A stretch of DNA of 64,000 nucleotides from Pachypanchax playfairii (lineage: Eukaryota > Chordata > Actinopteri > Cyprinodontiformes > Aplocheilidae), in NCBI GenBank assembly GCA_006937955.1, contig SSNP01000050.1, positions 2,705,748 through 2,769,747 of the forward strand. Reading direction: 5' to 3'. How positions within the stretch are numbered: the stretch's first letter is position 1; each line of letters begins with the position of its first letter. Of this stretch, positions 1 to 12,780 are shown piece by piece. A program made the position numbers and the translations under genes. The notes beneath the pieces are model-generated. The model ran no database searches, was not told where the DNA came from, and saw only the letters and a list, made by a program, of their open reading frames with translations.

Positions 1-325
1 TTCAATCAAGGATTTGGGCCCCTTATATCCTGAATGGAAGACAAACAAACACACGACTGATCCAAAAACCCAACTACCTAAAAAAAAAAACAAAGGCATG
101 AGAAATAACTGAGAGCATTTGTTCAGATTCATGCCCTTCAGGGGAAACTGACATCCTCTAACATTAGCTGGCACATCCTTGCTGCTGGATTCTTGACACA
201 ACACAAGGATACGCAGCTTGTCAAGAATAGAAAGGCTGCACGATTAGTTATTGGTAGCTATGAGAATGTGGACTTGGAGAATTTCTCACTGACGCGGAGG
301 CATCTACAGCACGACTGACTCTCAC

Positions 326-3300
326 CCTGCACCAGCAGCTCAGCCATCGACTCTCCACCGTTGGTTTTAACCTTGTAGTGACCACAGTCCTCCTTGGTAG
401 CCTCATTAATGATCAGATAATGTTTGCAGCCGTCTTTCTTGAAGCGATACTTCAAAGATTCGTCTCTAGTCAGTTCAACACCGTCTTTCTCCCTGTGCAG
501 AAAAAAAAAAGCAATACAGGACCAAACAAACGTGGAATACCATCAAGAATAGGTTTAACTTTGAAATTCTTTGAGATCATGTGCAGAATTCTGTCAATTC
601 CAGATAATTATTTACACTGTTAAACTAATTTAGTTTGACCATTAATCATTTGATCTTTTAAAAACATTTGGTAATGTTTAAAATTGTGTTGTTTTTTTTT
701 GCACAAGATGATCAGTTAGATGTGATAAACTCACTAAATACAAAATATAATGCTTGATATTTTATATTTGTATACGCAACTCGTTGTTAAACATGATATA
801 AAATGTAAATACAGAATTATGACACTATTTTAGTCATGAAATTGTGCAAAATTGGGATTTATTTTCCCACGGCGTGGAAATTAATCTGATGAAAGCCTGG
901 TAGTGGGTACAGAATAAAAAAAAACATCTCACCATTTAACATTTGCTCCTTCCTCTGAGACTTCACACATTAACTCCACCCGCTCCCCCTTCATCACCAT
1001 CTGATCCTCCAGGTTTTTTACAATCATGACAGGAGGCTCTGTAGAAAACACATGACAGAATGAGGAAGGAAAAACTTGGACAAACTCCAAACTTCATCTG
1101 AATCTTTATTACCTTTAACAAAGAGCTCCGTGGTGCATTTCTCGTCTCCTACCACACACGTGTACGCCGCATCATCCGCTAAGGAGCAGTGGTTGATAGT
1201 AAGGTAGCGCATGTTCCCAACGCTCTCAAATATATACCTTCACAAACAACAGCAAGATTATTCACACCATGAAAAACCTGTTTCATTTGGAGAAACTTTC
1301 TATCATCTTTTATCCTGATGAACTCGTAACACTTACTTGCTGTGAGGTAAAAAATGAACAAGATGAGGACAAAAAGAGAAAAATATTCAAAGTTAGGAAA
1401 TGTAGTTAAAAACATTGTGGAGCACAGCTGCTCTTTATAGAGCTGGTGAATTCAGACCTTCCAGTTTTTTGGACTTCTTGTCCGTTCTTTAACCACTTCA
1501 CCTCCACGTTTTCATTAGCAACCTCGACTGCAAGTTTGATCTTATGTCCCTTTGATACCTGGTAGGCGGGGTCCAACTTTCTGAGGAAGGCTGCGTTTCA
1601 GATCATAATTACACACAAGAATCAGTCATTGACCTTTAATTTTCAAAGGATAAATTACAGTGATGCAAGTCACAAGCTTTCAACCTTCACTCTTCTTCTC
1701 CTCTTTCTTCATCTTCTTGAGTCTCTTGAGCAAACCTCTTAGGTCAGTGATACCGTACTGGAAAGCAATCTTTTCATATTCTGAGGGAGGAGCGGCGCTG
1801 AGAATGTTCCAAACGTCAACATCGGGCTCGGCGCTCACGTGCACGGCTCTGATGGACGAACCACAGGCAGACAGTCAGCAGGCATGAAGGTAACAGAGAA
1901 GCACTAGCTCCTTGAACTCAATATTTTATTGTTAAACTTCATGCTTATTGAGACATATGCAATAAAATAATAATATATTTCTAAGCCTGCAAAAACTAAA
2001 AATAATTCCTATATTTCTGTTAACTGTTCAGAGGTTAAATAAATGCTGCTCGTGTAGAGATAAAATCCAAGTATCAGACATGGGAAAACAGATCAGGGAT
2101 GAACCACAGTGTTTCAAAAGTATCACAACTACCCAAGCAGATGTTTTCAAAACACTGATGCAACATGGTAGGAGGGAAGACTGACATCAGTCAGAGATAA
2201 AACACATGCTAACATCATGCTCTGACGGGGCTTTGACGTGTTATAGTGTGCTAATAAGGTTTTCAATCTTCCATATATTGTTGTCATGTGATTTCTTCCA
2301 GCTTTTAAACTGCAAAAGAAACTTACCCTCTAAAGACAGCAGATGGTCCAGAAAAGAAAAGAGAATGGGCATTAGAACAGAATTAAGTGTTGACGTGTCT
2401 GCAATTTATTTTATTAATGTTTAATAACTCACCTCTTTTTCAATAAGCCACTGAAGTCCAGTTCTCCTGCATCTCCATCTGTACTACTGCAGAAAGCATC
2501 GACAGCACAGTATTTTTGATTTGTTCGTTTTTATTCAAAGATAAGACGTGTGTCAGTTGGAGATTTTTATATCAAACAATTCTTAAGAAAAAACTACATT
2601 TTAACCCATTATTCATGTGCAGAAAGATGCTGAATGGTGCGAAGACAGTGTAAAGCTTACACAGAATTACACAGTGAATTACGCAAGTTCTGATGTGCTG
2701 ATGTGTTTAAAGACGTCCTTTTGGGAAATACTGTCGTCTAAACAGCAAAATGTCTAAAAATAAAAGTGGAAGCAAAAAAAAAAAAACATGGGGAGAAGAA
2801 ACATAATCCTGCTGCAAGAACGGTATTTCCCAAAAATATCAAACCTCTGTCCAAACCATGAGCAGCGACATCAGGAGTAATTCAAGCCATAACACAAAAC
2901 ACTGTGAAAAAAAAGAGAAACAGTCACTTTCCATCAGAGTCTGCTTGTCTCTTATCAGTGGGGTGGAAGATAAAGACAAGGTCATAGATCTGACTGTGTG
3001 CTTGTCTCGTGCCTCTGATCCAACAAACCTCTCTGTGCAGTGACGTTACAACACAACGTAGCTGTACTTCCTCCCATTCGGAGGAGCGAAGCTGAAAAGC
3101 CTGTGTGTCTTAACACATCTTGCACTTACTGTGTGATCAAACCATCAAATCTCACTCTGCTGGGAAGCTGTTTGTACAGCTGGCTCTGATGTTTTCACTG
3201 AGACGCAGGAGGTTATCAGAAAGAGCTGACACATGCTAATGAACCGTTTAGAACAGCCAATCTTACCACACGAATAATCAAAGATGAACACAATTTCAAT

Positions 3301-6300
3301 GCCAGTTTGGATATTCTGGATTAAAGATTTTGGACCTTTTTATATACTTGTGTTTAGCTTTTTCTTGATCTTCCTCCTGTGGTTTGTAAAAACAAGCATC
3401 AAACCCCTGTAATACCTCGCTGCTGGTCCGCTTCTCTTCTTACCACCTTCACTCCTGACAGGTTAGCATTTCTGCAGTTATTTTCCATTTAACATTCAAA
3501 TAAGACTTAAATAAATCACTCTCAGGACATGTTCAACCTAAATGTTCATATTCTGCTTTGAAAGATTGAGGATCATCTGTCTTGTTCGACATTTACTCTA
3601 AATGAAAAAACTGTAATTCTTTTAGTTCACCATTATGGTTTGTTTTTTTTTATCAAAAGAACCCAGAATAAACTTTCAAATATATATATTTTTTAGCTTT
3701 ATATGGGTTAAATATTTGGAATGATACAAAGTTCTGGGTTAAAACTTTGTACTGTTGAAGAAAATGGAATGAAACTCTTCTGTGAAGAAACAGTTTCTCA
3801 ATCCACTTACGTGCGTCTGAAGGCTGTTCTTATGTCCAGACCTTCAGAAGCACGAGCCTCTGAAAGGCAGAACAGACACCGACATCATCAGTGAGTCGTT
3901 GTGCATCACAATCAGATCTAATAATGTCACAAGCTAAAGTAACAGGAGGTCTGAACGGAGCTTACCATGTACAGTCAAATCAAAATTGCAGCTGTCAAAC
4001 TTGTCCTTGGATGAAACCTCACATCTGTAACCTCCAGCAAAGTTAGCTTTCGCTGCAATGATGTGCATCTCAAACGTGTACACCTGCAAGCACGTGCACG
4101 GGGAGTCAAGGTGCATGAAGGAGATACAGGGTGCATGAACATGAAGATTAAATGATGTGACTTTGCACCATAATCTAAAGAGACAGTGCCTCAGGCTAGC
4201 ATTACGTTTTGCTTGAATTGTCAATAATAATTTCGATGTTTGATGTTTCTCTGCCTTGACATTTACCTTTTGCTAACGTCCTTGTATTTTGTTTTATCAC
4301 CGCATGCATCCTGTCACAAACAAGTGTCCAAGCGGTTACATTTACCTTGGTGTTGCGGTCAAAAGTCTCCTTTAGCTGCAGGTGTTTTCCACACTTGCTG
4401 GCGAGGTCCATCCACTTTCCTTTAAACCATTTAACGCTCGGCTTCTTCAGCAGCGATTCAGTATTTACTTTAGCAACAAATGTGATGTTTTCACCTGCGC
4501 AAATAGATTCATCCTTAACTTTGTATTATTTTGTGACACAGTGATAAAATTCTCCAGCTTGCAGGAGGGTTGCAGTTTAACTTTATGGATTCATGTCATT
4601 GTTTCCTGCTTATGTTTTTAGTTTTGTGACTCACCCACAGTGACATCTCCACTCTGTGGTTTCTCTGTGAAGAGTCCAGTCAAGTCTTGTCTGGTGTCTG
4701 GTGGGTGTCCGTCTAAAAACCCAAGCAAATATAACATGTAATGAATGTTGCATGTTAAAAACCAACATGGGAACGTTAAACTGACTGAAAGGAGGAAAAC
4801 AGTGAGTGAATAAATGTTGGGACACTTTAACTCACCCTCAGCTGGAGGAGCTTCCTGTGCGGGGGATGAGGTTTCCCCCTGGGTGGGTGCTGCTGCAGCT
4901 GGAACAGGTTCTGGTTTGACATCAGACTCCCCAGTTCCATCAGCAGGAGCTTCAGCTGGAACTTCTTTGAGAGTGAGATAGAAATCATTATGTTCTATCA
5001 TCATTTCATCCATTTAACAGCCTTTTAAAGTCGGTTTTGTTAGGATTAAAATAATCACAGTGAGCATTTATCTCCCAAATATTCTTGTTGTCTTATCATT
5101 TTGAAACGACTGGCTGACTTTCCGTGTGTTATCAGTGGCCTCTCATGCCTCCCACAGTAACAGTCAAGTGTTGGTTACTCACAAGGAAATAATGTGCCGG
5201 GGTCGAGGTCGCCATGCAGACAGAGTGAAGGTGATATGGGTTCACACACAGCTGCAGCCAGCCGCCGCACGCTAGGCTGTTTCTTTAGATTTATTTTTAT
5301 AACTTATTGAATTCAAACATCCGAGGCAGGTCACAGCGATAAACTAATGACAAAACGCACATCTGTAAAGTAACTTCTGGTGCTTTGCTGCTAGACAAAA
5401 TAACTGTGATCATACCAGTGACAGAGGAAAGGAACATTAAACATCTGGAGAAAGCTCAGAGTACCAGGTGGTTTGTCTTCTACAACTTGCTTCCACAGTT
5501 TAGTGTTTGTTCATTTATCCTTTTAAAAGGGCTTTACAACTATTTCCATAAAAAAAGGTTTAAGTTTTATAAATCAGAATCTCAATAGAAAATTCAGCTT
5601 ATTTGATACTTTCACAATTTTTTTACTTTTATTGGATCGAAATGATCCCTAACAATAAAATTTGATTTAATACTTTATTAATAAGTTAGGCTTTTATTTC
5701 CATCCATTTCCAGTTTTATGCTAATCTGAGGCTAGCCTCTTATTAACAGTTGAATATTTTACTGGTGAAGGAGTTACACAGTTCCTAAGATGCCCAATAA
5801 AACCTTTAAAAGCAAATATGGATCACAACAAGCAGCCTGTATGATTGGATTGGAGGAAGCAGAACGAGGTGAAGCAACATTAGAACCATGCAGTGCATCA
5901 AATATCAGCTGCCTTCGTGGTTTCTGAGTCGAGTGCTCTGCTTTGTGCTCGGGGATGAATTTCACAGGTGAGTTATCAGACACCTTAAATCCACAGCTGC
6001 AGCATCAAAGCCTCCTACCTTGCTTTGATACGACCTGCAGCTCAAACTTGACCTTCGACCCACCAGCAATCACAGCATAAACACTGGCGTCTTCCATGGT
6101 GATAGTTTTTATTGTGAGAGAGTGTTTGTTTCCATCGGCTGTGATTACATATTTGTTGCCGCTGGTAATGTCCTTTGAGTTGCACTGCCATTTTACTTTA
6201 GCATCAGGCTTCTCTGTCTCTGCTTCAAAAGTCACGCAGGACCCCTCCTCGGCCTCCTGAGTCTTTGGTTTCTTGACAAATGCTGAAACTGAAAAACGTT

Positions 6301-8912
6301 TGAAGTCTTTAAAAAAGAAAAGCTGAGTTTGTCCTTCAGCTCAAGGAAATCTAATGAGTCAATAGAATATGGACAAAAACAACTTGGAGTCTTTGTCACA
6401 TTTAAAGTGATTGTAAAACTGCCAGCAACACCACAAAACATCATTCGCCCTTAATAACCTCCATCCCAACTTTCTGGTCATGTGCTACAGGCATTAAACA
6501 TGTGCTTTCCACATTGAAATTAAAATTTAGATAAAAATCTTTTTTTTTTTGTTTTTTTTTCTCAATTTTTAAGACTCCTTCTTGCAAGTTTTTGTCACAG
6601 ATACAAAAAAAGTGACAAAAAACTCTGAAATCAGAGAATTAGCAGAGGAAGCCCCCAAAAAGAGGCACAACAAAACCAAGAACTTGTGCGTGAGATGGAT
6701 CCTCGTGCACACCTGTGCACAGTGACTCTTAACACCGGCGCACCACCTGTTACGTTTTCTACTTTGTTCCGGGTGGGAAAATGTCTAAGACGAGCTCAGC
6801 GATGTTTCTCTCAAACAGTTGTTGTTCTGGAAAAGCAACCTAAAAATAGTGTAACTACCAGTGGACGTGTTTAACACTCTCACCATGTGCCAGGAATCCT
6901 GGTGTTGTACACTGTATCGGTGCTATTTTCAGGTTTGAATGCAGCGACACAAACTGGAACAATGAATGAATGAGCTGTCATACAGCTGGACATTCAGACA
7001 GACACAGTAAGTGAAGGACACTTGCAAGTGCCCCATAAAATCTTTAACTCTTTTGCAACTTTATGCTAATTTTTGGCCATTTTTAACTCAGCTAAACAAT
7101 TTGAAGGTCAACACATACAACTATAGTATCATATCCTCATGTATTGGAAAAAAAAAAAATTAATCTTTCCAAAATGCATGATTAGACAATTGGCTTACTC
7201 AGTTCCACATTCTTTTATGTTTCACTTTGAAAATGTAAAGAAAAAGAAGAAGAAGATGTTTGGTCAATATTTCAAAACTCAGCAACATTTTATTGGTCTA
7301 TAAAACAAAATGTCTGTAAACACATATTGGTGACAGTAAATTTGCCCACTACTTAAAATAAATTGATGTTAGATATTTTTAAACTTTTCAAGACGTGATT
7401 TTGTAACTGATTACAAAAAGATGAAGAAAATTTTGATGAAAACACACAAACTTTGTTGGAAACAGATAAAAAGGCAATATGAAGTTTGTTTTGATTGATT
7501 TGTTCATAAAAATCCTGCTTTTGTTTAATTAGTTCTAACTATTTTTTTGATTTTTGGAGCTGGTCCAAAGGCTTTAAATATAGAATGTACAGTGGAAGGA
7601 TGAATGAGGTTAGCAGGATTCAGCTGCAGCAGGTATTCCAGTTTAGGGATTGTCTTGATGCTATTTTTATGATTATGGAGGCAGATGAAGAAGAGTGACG
7701 TGGCCTTCATGCTATGGTGCCACGCTGCTTTACTTTTAACACTTATATAACACATATCTTAAAGCTCGTCTGATTCCTATTTCAGATTTTTTCAGTTTCA
7801 GATTAGTTTGAAGTGTTTTGTGACTTTGTGTGTTTGATGTTATCGTTGCCTGAGTTGAACTTCCAAACAGAACTGTTGACCTGATTTATGATTTACTAGC
7901 CACTGTTCTCAAAATGACTCTTAAAGTTGGAATAAAAGAAAATTTAAAGTAAAAATATCAATGAACAAATATATTTAATAATTTCTAATTATGTGTTTTT
8001 GGTCTTGACTTTGATTAGAGTAAATTCTTAATTTTGGATAATAATAGATAATTTATCATTGATTGATTGCTGTTAGTGAAGATCCACTGAGATGATGGTT
8101 TTCTCACTCCTGAACCAGACAGTCAGTCTCCCTCAACACACAAAACAAACTTTGTCCAGTAATTCGTGAGGATGGAGTCCCGCTGGGACTTTTCGGATGG
8201 TTTTTTGTGACTGCAGAGATGCTGTTTCCATCTGGGTCGTGCTGACACGAGTTCCTGGCGCAATTAAACTGCTTCCCACGGGATACGTTTTGAACTTTGA
8301 ACACTTAATTGCAGGTGTTATGTTCTTATTTTGGCTCCTGTTTGCATGAATGTTGGTACATCAAGTTACAAAGCAGACTGTGGCGTCTTAATGAACCAAG
8401 GAATGTATTTGATGAGGAACTGAAATCACACTGTGAACCTAATTTCTTTCTTCTAAGTCACTTAAATAAACAAAACCTTTTAATTTTATTACTCTAATTT
8501 GCACATTCTGTTTTGCAAATATCACACTTTTTTTTCTCATTTCAAACTAGACAAAAACTCATTTGTTTTGTTAAAAAAACATCAAATAAAATTTCGGTTT
8601 TAAATGTTGCTTATGTAGGTGTCAACACGTGGTTTGGTTGAGGTTTATAAAAGTTGTTTCAGAGTTCTTGTCCCAATCAGATGGTCTGTATCAGACGATG
8701 AAAGAAGCAACATTTACAAACAGGAGCATGTTTTTAGCATGTTGGAGGTGCCGTGTGTAACTTTTTGATTGGAAACCAGCATGTTGAGTCACAAGAAGAA
8801 AACTATAGATGTTATTTCGAGATATTGTTCCTGTTTGGGACAATCCAGAGTGTGTCAGGACTAAAATAGCTGAATGAAGACACTTACCGGGCTTTTTGAC
8901 TGGCTCTGGCAT
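326..8912 (-). CDS. mybpc3: Cardiac myosin-binding protein C, 5' part (continues past left edge)
   Basis: Thick-filament protein of the cardiac sarcomere that binds myosin and actin and tunes contraction. Exons in transcript order: 8888-8912, 6019-6288, 4836-4964, 4635-4712, 4346-4494, 3966-4083, 3811-3859, 3444-3454 (predicted micro-exon), 2433-2478, 1685-1848, 1458-1590, 1113-1237, 933-1038, 326-492. All have AG/GT borders and joining phases, giving about 523 codons of a family length near 1270. The start MPEPVKKP and the C0 Ig domain (exon 2) are specific to the cardiac paralogue. A Pro/Ala linker (exon 3) follows, then C1 (exons 4-6, with VKWFKGKW and YRCEVSSKDKFD), the M-domain (exons 7-10, with FRRTS and FQYGITDLRGLLKRLK), C2 (exons 11-12, with CSLADDAAYTCVVGDEKC) and the first part of C3 (exons 13-14, with KYRFKKDG and HYLIINEA). 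The exon 10 donor (GAAG|gttg) is weak. No next exon was recognised in 1-325. The gene lies upstream of spi1 on the same strand, as in human. Confidence 0.95.
3444..3454 (-). CDS. mybpc3: Predicted 11-nt micro-exon of mybpc3 M-domain
   Basis: The flanking exons do not join in frame: exon 3811-3859 ends two bases into a codon, and exon 2433-2478 needs one base before its first two. An 11-nt segment with AG in front and GTAAGA behind supplies exactly that phase (1+9+1) and encodes Ser-Glu-Gly, giving FRRT-SEG-DGDAGELDF. Human MYBPC3 has longer sequence at this point (LAGGGRRIS) and is known to use micro-exons. The acceptor has a poor pyrimidine tract, so the position is a best fit rather than proven. 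Confidence 0.45.
6019..6288 (-). CDS. mybpc3: mybpc3 exon 2: C0 immunoglobulin domain
   Basis: This 270-bp exon carries almost the whole C0 domain. It starts with VSAFVKKPKTQ and continues through the conserved VTFEAETEKPDAKVKWQ, NKYVITADGNKHSLTI and YAVIAGGSKVKFELQV strands. Skeletal MyBP-C paralogues lack C0, so this exon is the main reason for choosing MYBPC3. Its acceptor splits the Val codon after MPEPVKKP, and its donor leaves one base for the Pro/Ala linker exon. Confidence 0.95.
6289..8887 (-). other. mybpc3 intron 1 (no further features seen)
   Basis: A 2.6-kb first intron between the 25-bp first coding exon and the C0 exon. It is AT-rich with short T and A runs (for example 6540-6560 and 7149-7160). 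No conserved coding block, RNA gene or recognisable mobile element was found. Intron 2 (4965-6018) is likewise empty as far as I can read. Confidence 0.7.
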
Positions 8913-8996
8913 CCTGATTGATCTCCTCTCTTCCGCAGCGTGACTCACCGATCCTGAACAGTCTGCTGTCCGCGTCAAGCCTCTGCCTTTAATAGT
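8913..8996 (-). promoter_or_regulatory. mybpc3 5'UTR and likely TATA-type promoter
   Basis: On the minus strand a CTATTAAAG motif (8988-8995) lies about 80 bases before the start codon at 8912, which would place the transcription start around 8955-8965. The intervening sequence has no in-frame stop (an in-frame ATG at 8978 exists), but the start at 8912 is chosen because it gives the family N-terminus MPEPxKKP. The promoter reading is inference from motif and position only. Confidence 0.4.
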
Positions 8997-10258
8997 GGTC
9001 CTGTTTCCAACCAGCGTCCTCTCTTTGGATTACCCAACCCACTTCTTCTGACATTTCTCCCCCCAGACAACCACAAAGTGTATATATAAAAACAAAAAAA
9101 CCCCACCCCCCCTTTTCTCATCCACTCCAGCAGTGACCTGCCCCCCCACACCGCCCCACCCTTAAGTCACGTCCGACCTTGAGCTATATTTCAAACCATC
9201 TTGTCTTCACCACCTCGGCCGGGTGACAGGAGCTGGAGAGTGTGGGAGGAGAGATGTAGGGCAGTGGTTAAATTTAGAATATAGAATTTAAGAGAAGTTT
9301 TTATCCCTTGTGTTTTTTTTGTTTTTTTTTACAAAAATTGTTAAAATAATGCTTCACAATGAATGAATGAGAAAAATATGGGTGTGCCCCTCTAAGATTT
9401 TACATTGCAATAAATAAGAAAGTAAATAACTGTGAGTTTTAGAAATAAACTAAAAGAATCCAACCAGATTTTCACAGTATCGGTTCAGTATGAGGGTTAG
9501 TAGGTTGTATGGTGTTGAGTTCAGTGTCAGTCCATCTTTATATATCTGTCTCAGCTCAACCATTGTGGGGAGCTGTTGGCTCTTAAGAACCAGGGCAACA
9601 GAGTCTGTAGTGGATTTTAGTTTTACACTCTGCTCGAAACTTCAAAATGGCGTCTGTCTTGTGTGATGTGAATTGATTATTTTTATCTGAGGACTTCAGT
9701 GCTGTCTTTGTGAACTCTGTATATGAAAAACTGTTGTAGTTATATCTGATCATTTAATTGTCTGTGGGTTTTGTTGATGTTTATTAAACAACATGCATTC
9801 TTGGGTTTTTATTTTTTCTCTAGGTTGGTTCTTCCTCACACACCTGCTGCTCACTTGTTAATCATCACACCTGCTGAATGTTAATTAATACTGTAATTCC
9901 AGTTGTTTTCTGACAGACTCGACTCATTCCTTCATCTTTCCTGCCGTCCTGGATTGTGGGCCCTCTTCTTGTTCTTGTTCATTTGGGTTCACAAAATCCA
10001 CCTGCCTCTTTATCCTGCATTTGGTTCCTCTCACCAACTAATGCGTTAAAATTATATAAATACTATATAAAGACTTTCTATATTTCTGTTCCCGTTGTGA
10101 CTTACATGTCAGTTCATCAAACATTTACAAACTATTTTAATATCACACAAACATGCCTGAGTAAATACAAAAGACAGTTTTTACATGATGAAACCAACTT
10201 GGCCATGTGTGAAAAACTAATAGAAGAAGCCAAATTCTTTTTCTCAGCCCTGTGGGGT

Positions 10259-10300
<42 letters not shown>

Positions 10301-11449
10301 CTACTAATATGAAAATACCATGTCATTGCGGACTCATCGCACCCAGTACGAGCAGAGTGCAGGTGCCTGTGGTGTGTCAGGATTCACAGGCTGATATGAG
10401 CATGAGGCGACAAGACACTTCAGCTTAAAGTCCTCTGCTAACCTCAAAGTTCCTCAAAGGTTATCTTTAAGACGTCATGAAAATCAACAAACTTCATCTG
10501 TTCATTTTAACACTTTTCAACTTTTGAGATATGTTTATCTCTTCTTCTTCTTTTTTGCGTTTTACATTCTGATGCTAAGAAACCAACACATTAACATGAA
10601 CATTATTTTCACATGCAAACAGATTTTAATTTGTACAGGTTCATTTCTATACATTACATACCTGCTAAACATATAAAATCTGTATATTACCAGATCACAG
10701 TTACTATTTTATGTTGGTTTTTTAAAAATGACCTTTTTTCCCCTCTGTGCTTTTTTAATTGTATTCTAAATAGATTATATACTCAGTAAATGTATCCACA
10801 ATTTAGAGAACTTTAGAGAACAAGAAAAAATAAAACACAGTTGAAAGATTTAGGCAAGAGCCCAAGGACACTATGTACATCCATTACATAACTTACTATG
10901 ACATTAAAGAAGCCCCGCCCAAAATAATGCATGAACTAACATCTTAATAAAATTCAGATAAGTAAATCGTGATGCTAGATCTGGTTTAACAGTTTAACAA
11001 AAATTTCAGCAAAACTGAAAAAGAAAAGAAAAACTAAGATTTGGGGCTTTTTTCTTTTGTATTTGTTTTTGTAAGTTTAGGTAAAAGCAAAGAGGAGTAC
11101 CATAAAAATACAAACAAAACGAACAAGAAAAAAGGCTGCAGACTCAGAAATGACAAATTTCCCAGTATATGATCTGGACTTAAACACTTAAAATATTAGC
11201 TTTACCTAATCCGAAAATAAATGTAACTAATTGTAATTTCCCAGTTTGAAGGAGAAAAATCCGTAAAAAATTTTTAAATCTAAAAACAGATACACATGTT
11301 CTTTGGTCTTTCCTTACTGATGGGTTTTGCAACCTCAATTTCAAAAGTTTGAAGTCTCGGTAAAATGTAAAAATACTAACCTCATGAACTCATATTTTAT
11401 TCAGTGTTGATAAACAGTGATACCTTTTTTGAGCTCATGAAGGGAACAA
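8997..11449. other. Spacer between mybpc3 promoter and spi1 3' side
   Basis: Intergenic sequence, AT-rich, with a C-rich stretch at 9090-9165 (many short C runs) and the GT microsatellite at 10263-10296. Text around 9830-10040 resembles an old interspersed repeat but I could not assign it. No exons are supported. Confidence 0.6.
10263..10296. repeat. (GT)n microsatellite
   Basis: About 17 uninterrupted GT units between mybpc3 and spi1. It creates false open frames of repeated Cys-Val or Thr-His. Confidence 0.97.
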
Positions 11450-12012
11450 GATGAATTTAATGCAGTGCTGCCTCAGAAACTGCAAATTTCAAGTGCCAGT
11501 TTGACCTTTGACCTTGTTTCTTCTGCTCAGAATTTGCTCCTAATTGTCTGAATCTTTTGAAAACATTATTTACTTTAGATGGTGGGATCTTCAAAATCTT
11601 CTCAAATTGGGTCACAATTTTGTCAAGAAGTTTGTCACAAACAGATAAACCTCTGTCGATCTTTACATCTGAGTGGCTCTGCCTCTCTGAAATGCTCCTT
11701 TTATATTCAGTCATGTAACTGAGCTGTTGACCTTTAACCTGATTAGTTGTTAAATGTTCCTACAGTTGTTTCTGAACTGTGCCAGTCACTTTTCTTTGCT
11801 TCTGTTCTAACGTCTTTGCAATGTGTTGCTGCCATTAAATTCAAAATGAGCTAAAATTTTCTCTGAATTGGTAAATGATCTCAGTTTCAACATCTGATAT
11901 GTTGTTTTAGTTCAATCTGGTATAAAATTTGGGTTACTGAGATTTGCAAACGTTTACATTCTGGGTTTTTCTTTTTACATTTCACACATTAGTTCCAACT
12001 TTTTTAGAAATG
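11450..12012 (-). mobile_element. Degenerate Tc1-like transposon, end and transposase N-terminus
   Basis: On the minus strand the segment 11457-11714 still reads as the helix-turn-helix start of a Tc1-family transposase (LLDKIVTQFEK, VNNVFKRFRQLG, then the QGQR linker), but with no matching catalytic domain. The outer part (11830-12012) resembles the terminal region of the common fish element that begins TACAACCCCAATTCC; here it ends in a worn copy, read on the plus strand as ...TTCCAACTTTTTTAG. It lies just beyond the spi1 stop codon and may fall in the spi1 3'UTR or downstream of it. Family assignment is from memory. Confidence 0.75.
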
Positions 12013-12466
12013 CAGCAGTTTGTGACAAACTCTATGAACACCTAAAACAGCTTTGAACCATTGGCATAACATAGTTTGATGTGTAATTAATTTTGTAAGC
12101 TTTTTAAAAATGTTACATTTCTGAAATCATTGACAGAAGAGTAAAATTTTCCAGTACTAACTCTCTTTTTAATTATTACCCCATTCAAAGTCACACACCT
12201 ATAAGTCATCTCACATCTCATGTCTATGCTGTTATAAATAGTTCATTTGAAAAACTTTGGAATATTAAATGACATTGTTCTCATGCCTTGAAGGGAAAGT
12301 CTTTAGTGACTGTAGAGAGCTGATAAAAGATTTGCTACAGCTTTTTCAATGAGTACATTAATCCCACAATGCAGCACTCTCACTGCCTATTATATAATGC
12401 TATTTACTAGATCAGCAGGGTGTTAAAAGTATCTACATTTACAAAAAAAAAAATAATGACTCTATT

Positions 12467-12780
12467 CTAAATGTAAGCTTTTCTCTCTGGATGAGTTTTT
12501 CCCAGAACCTCATCACTAAACTGGTACGTCAGCTTCTTCTTGATCTTTCTAACCTCTCCAGTTTTGCCATAGTTGCGCAAGGCACGGGCCATTTTTTGAT
12601 AGGTCATTTTTTTGCGGTTTCCCTTCTGAATTCCCCAGCGGTGAGCAAGAGCCTCTTTGTGTTTGGAAGAAAACTGGAATGTTCCCTTGTCTCTGTCCAC
12701 CCACCAGATACTGTCCTTCATATCACCATTCCTTAAAAGGTCCAGCAGGAACTGGTACAGTCGGATCTTCTTTTTATTAC
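12467..12780 (-). CDS. spi1: spi1 last exon: ETS DNA-binding domain
   Basis: A single exon encodes the whole winged helix-turn-helix domain. The tryptophan-bearing segment DSIWWVDRDKGTFQFSS, the HRWGIQKGNRKKMTYQK loop and the ALRNYGKTGEV recognition helix (with the two DNA-contacting arginines R-x-x-R nearby) are essentially identical to mammalian PU.1. This identity makes PU.1 rather than Spi-B or Spi-C the secure reading, together with synteny. Confidence 0.97.
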
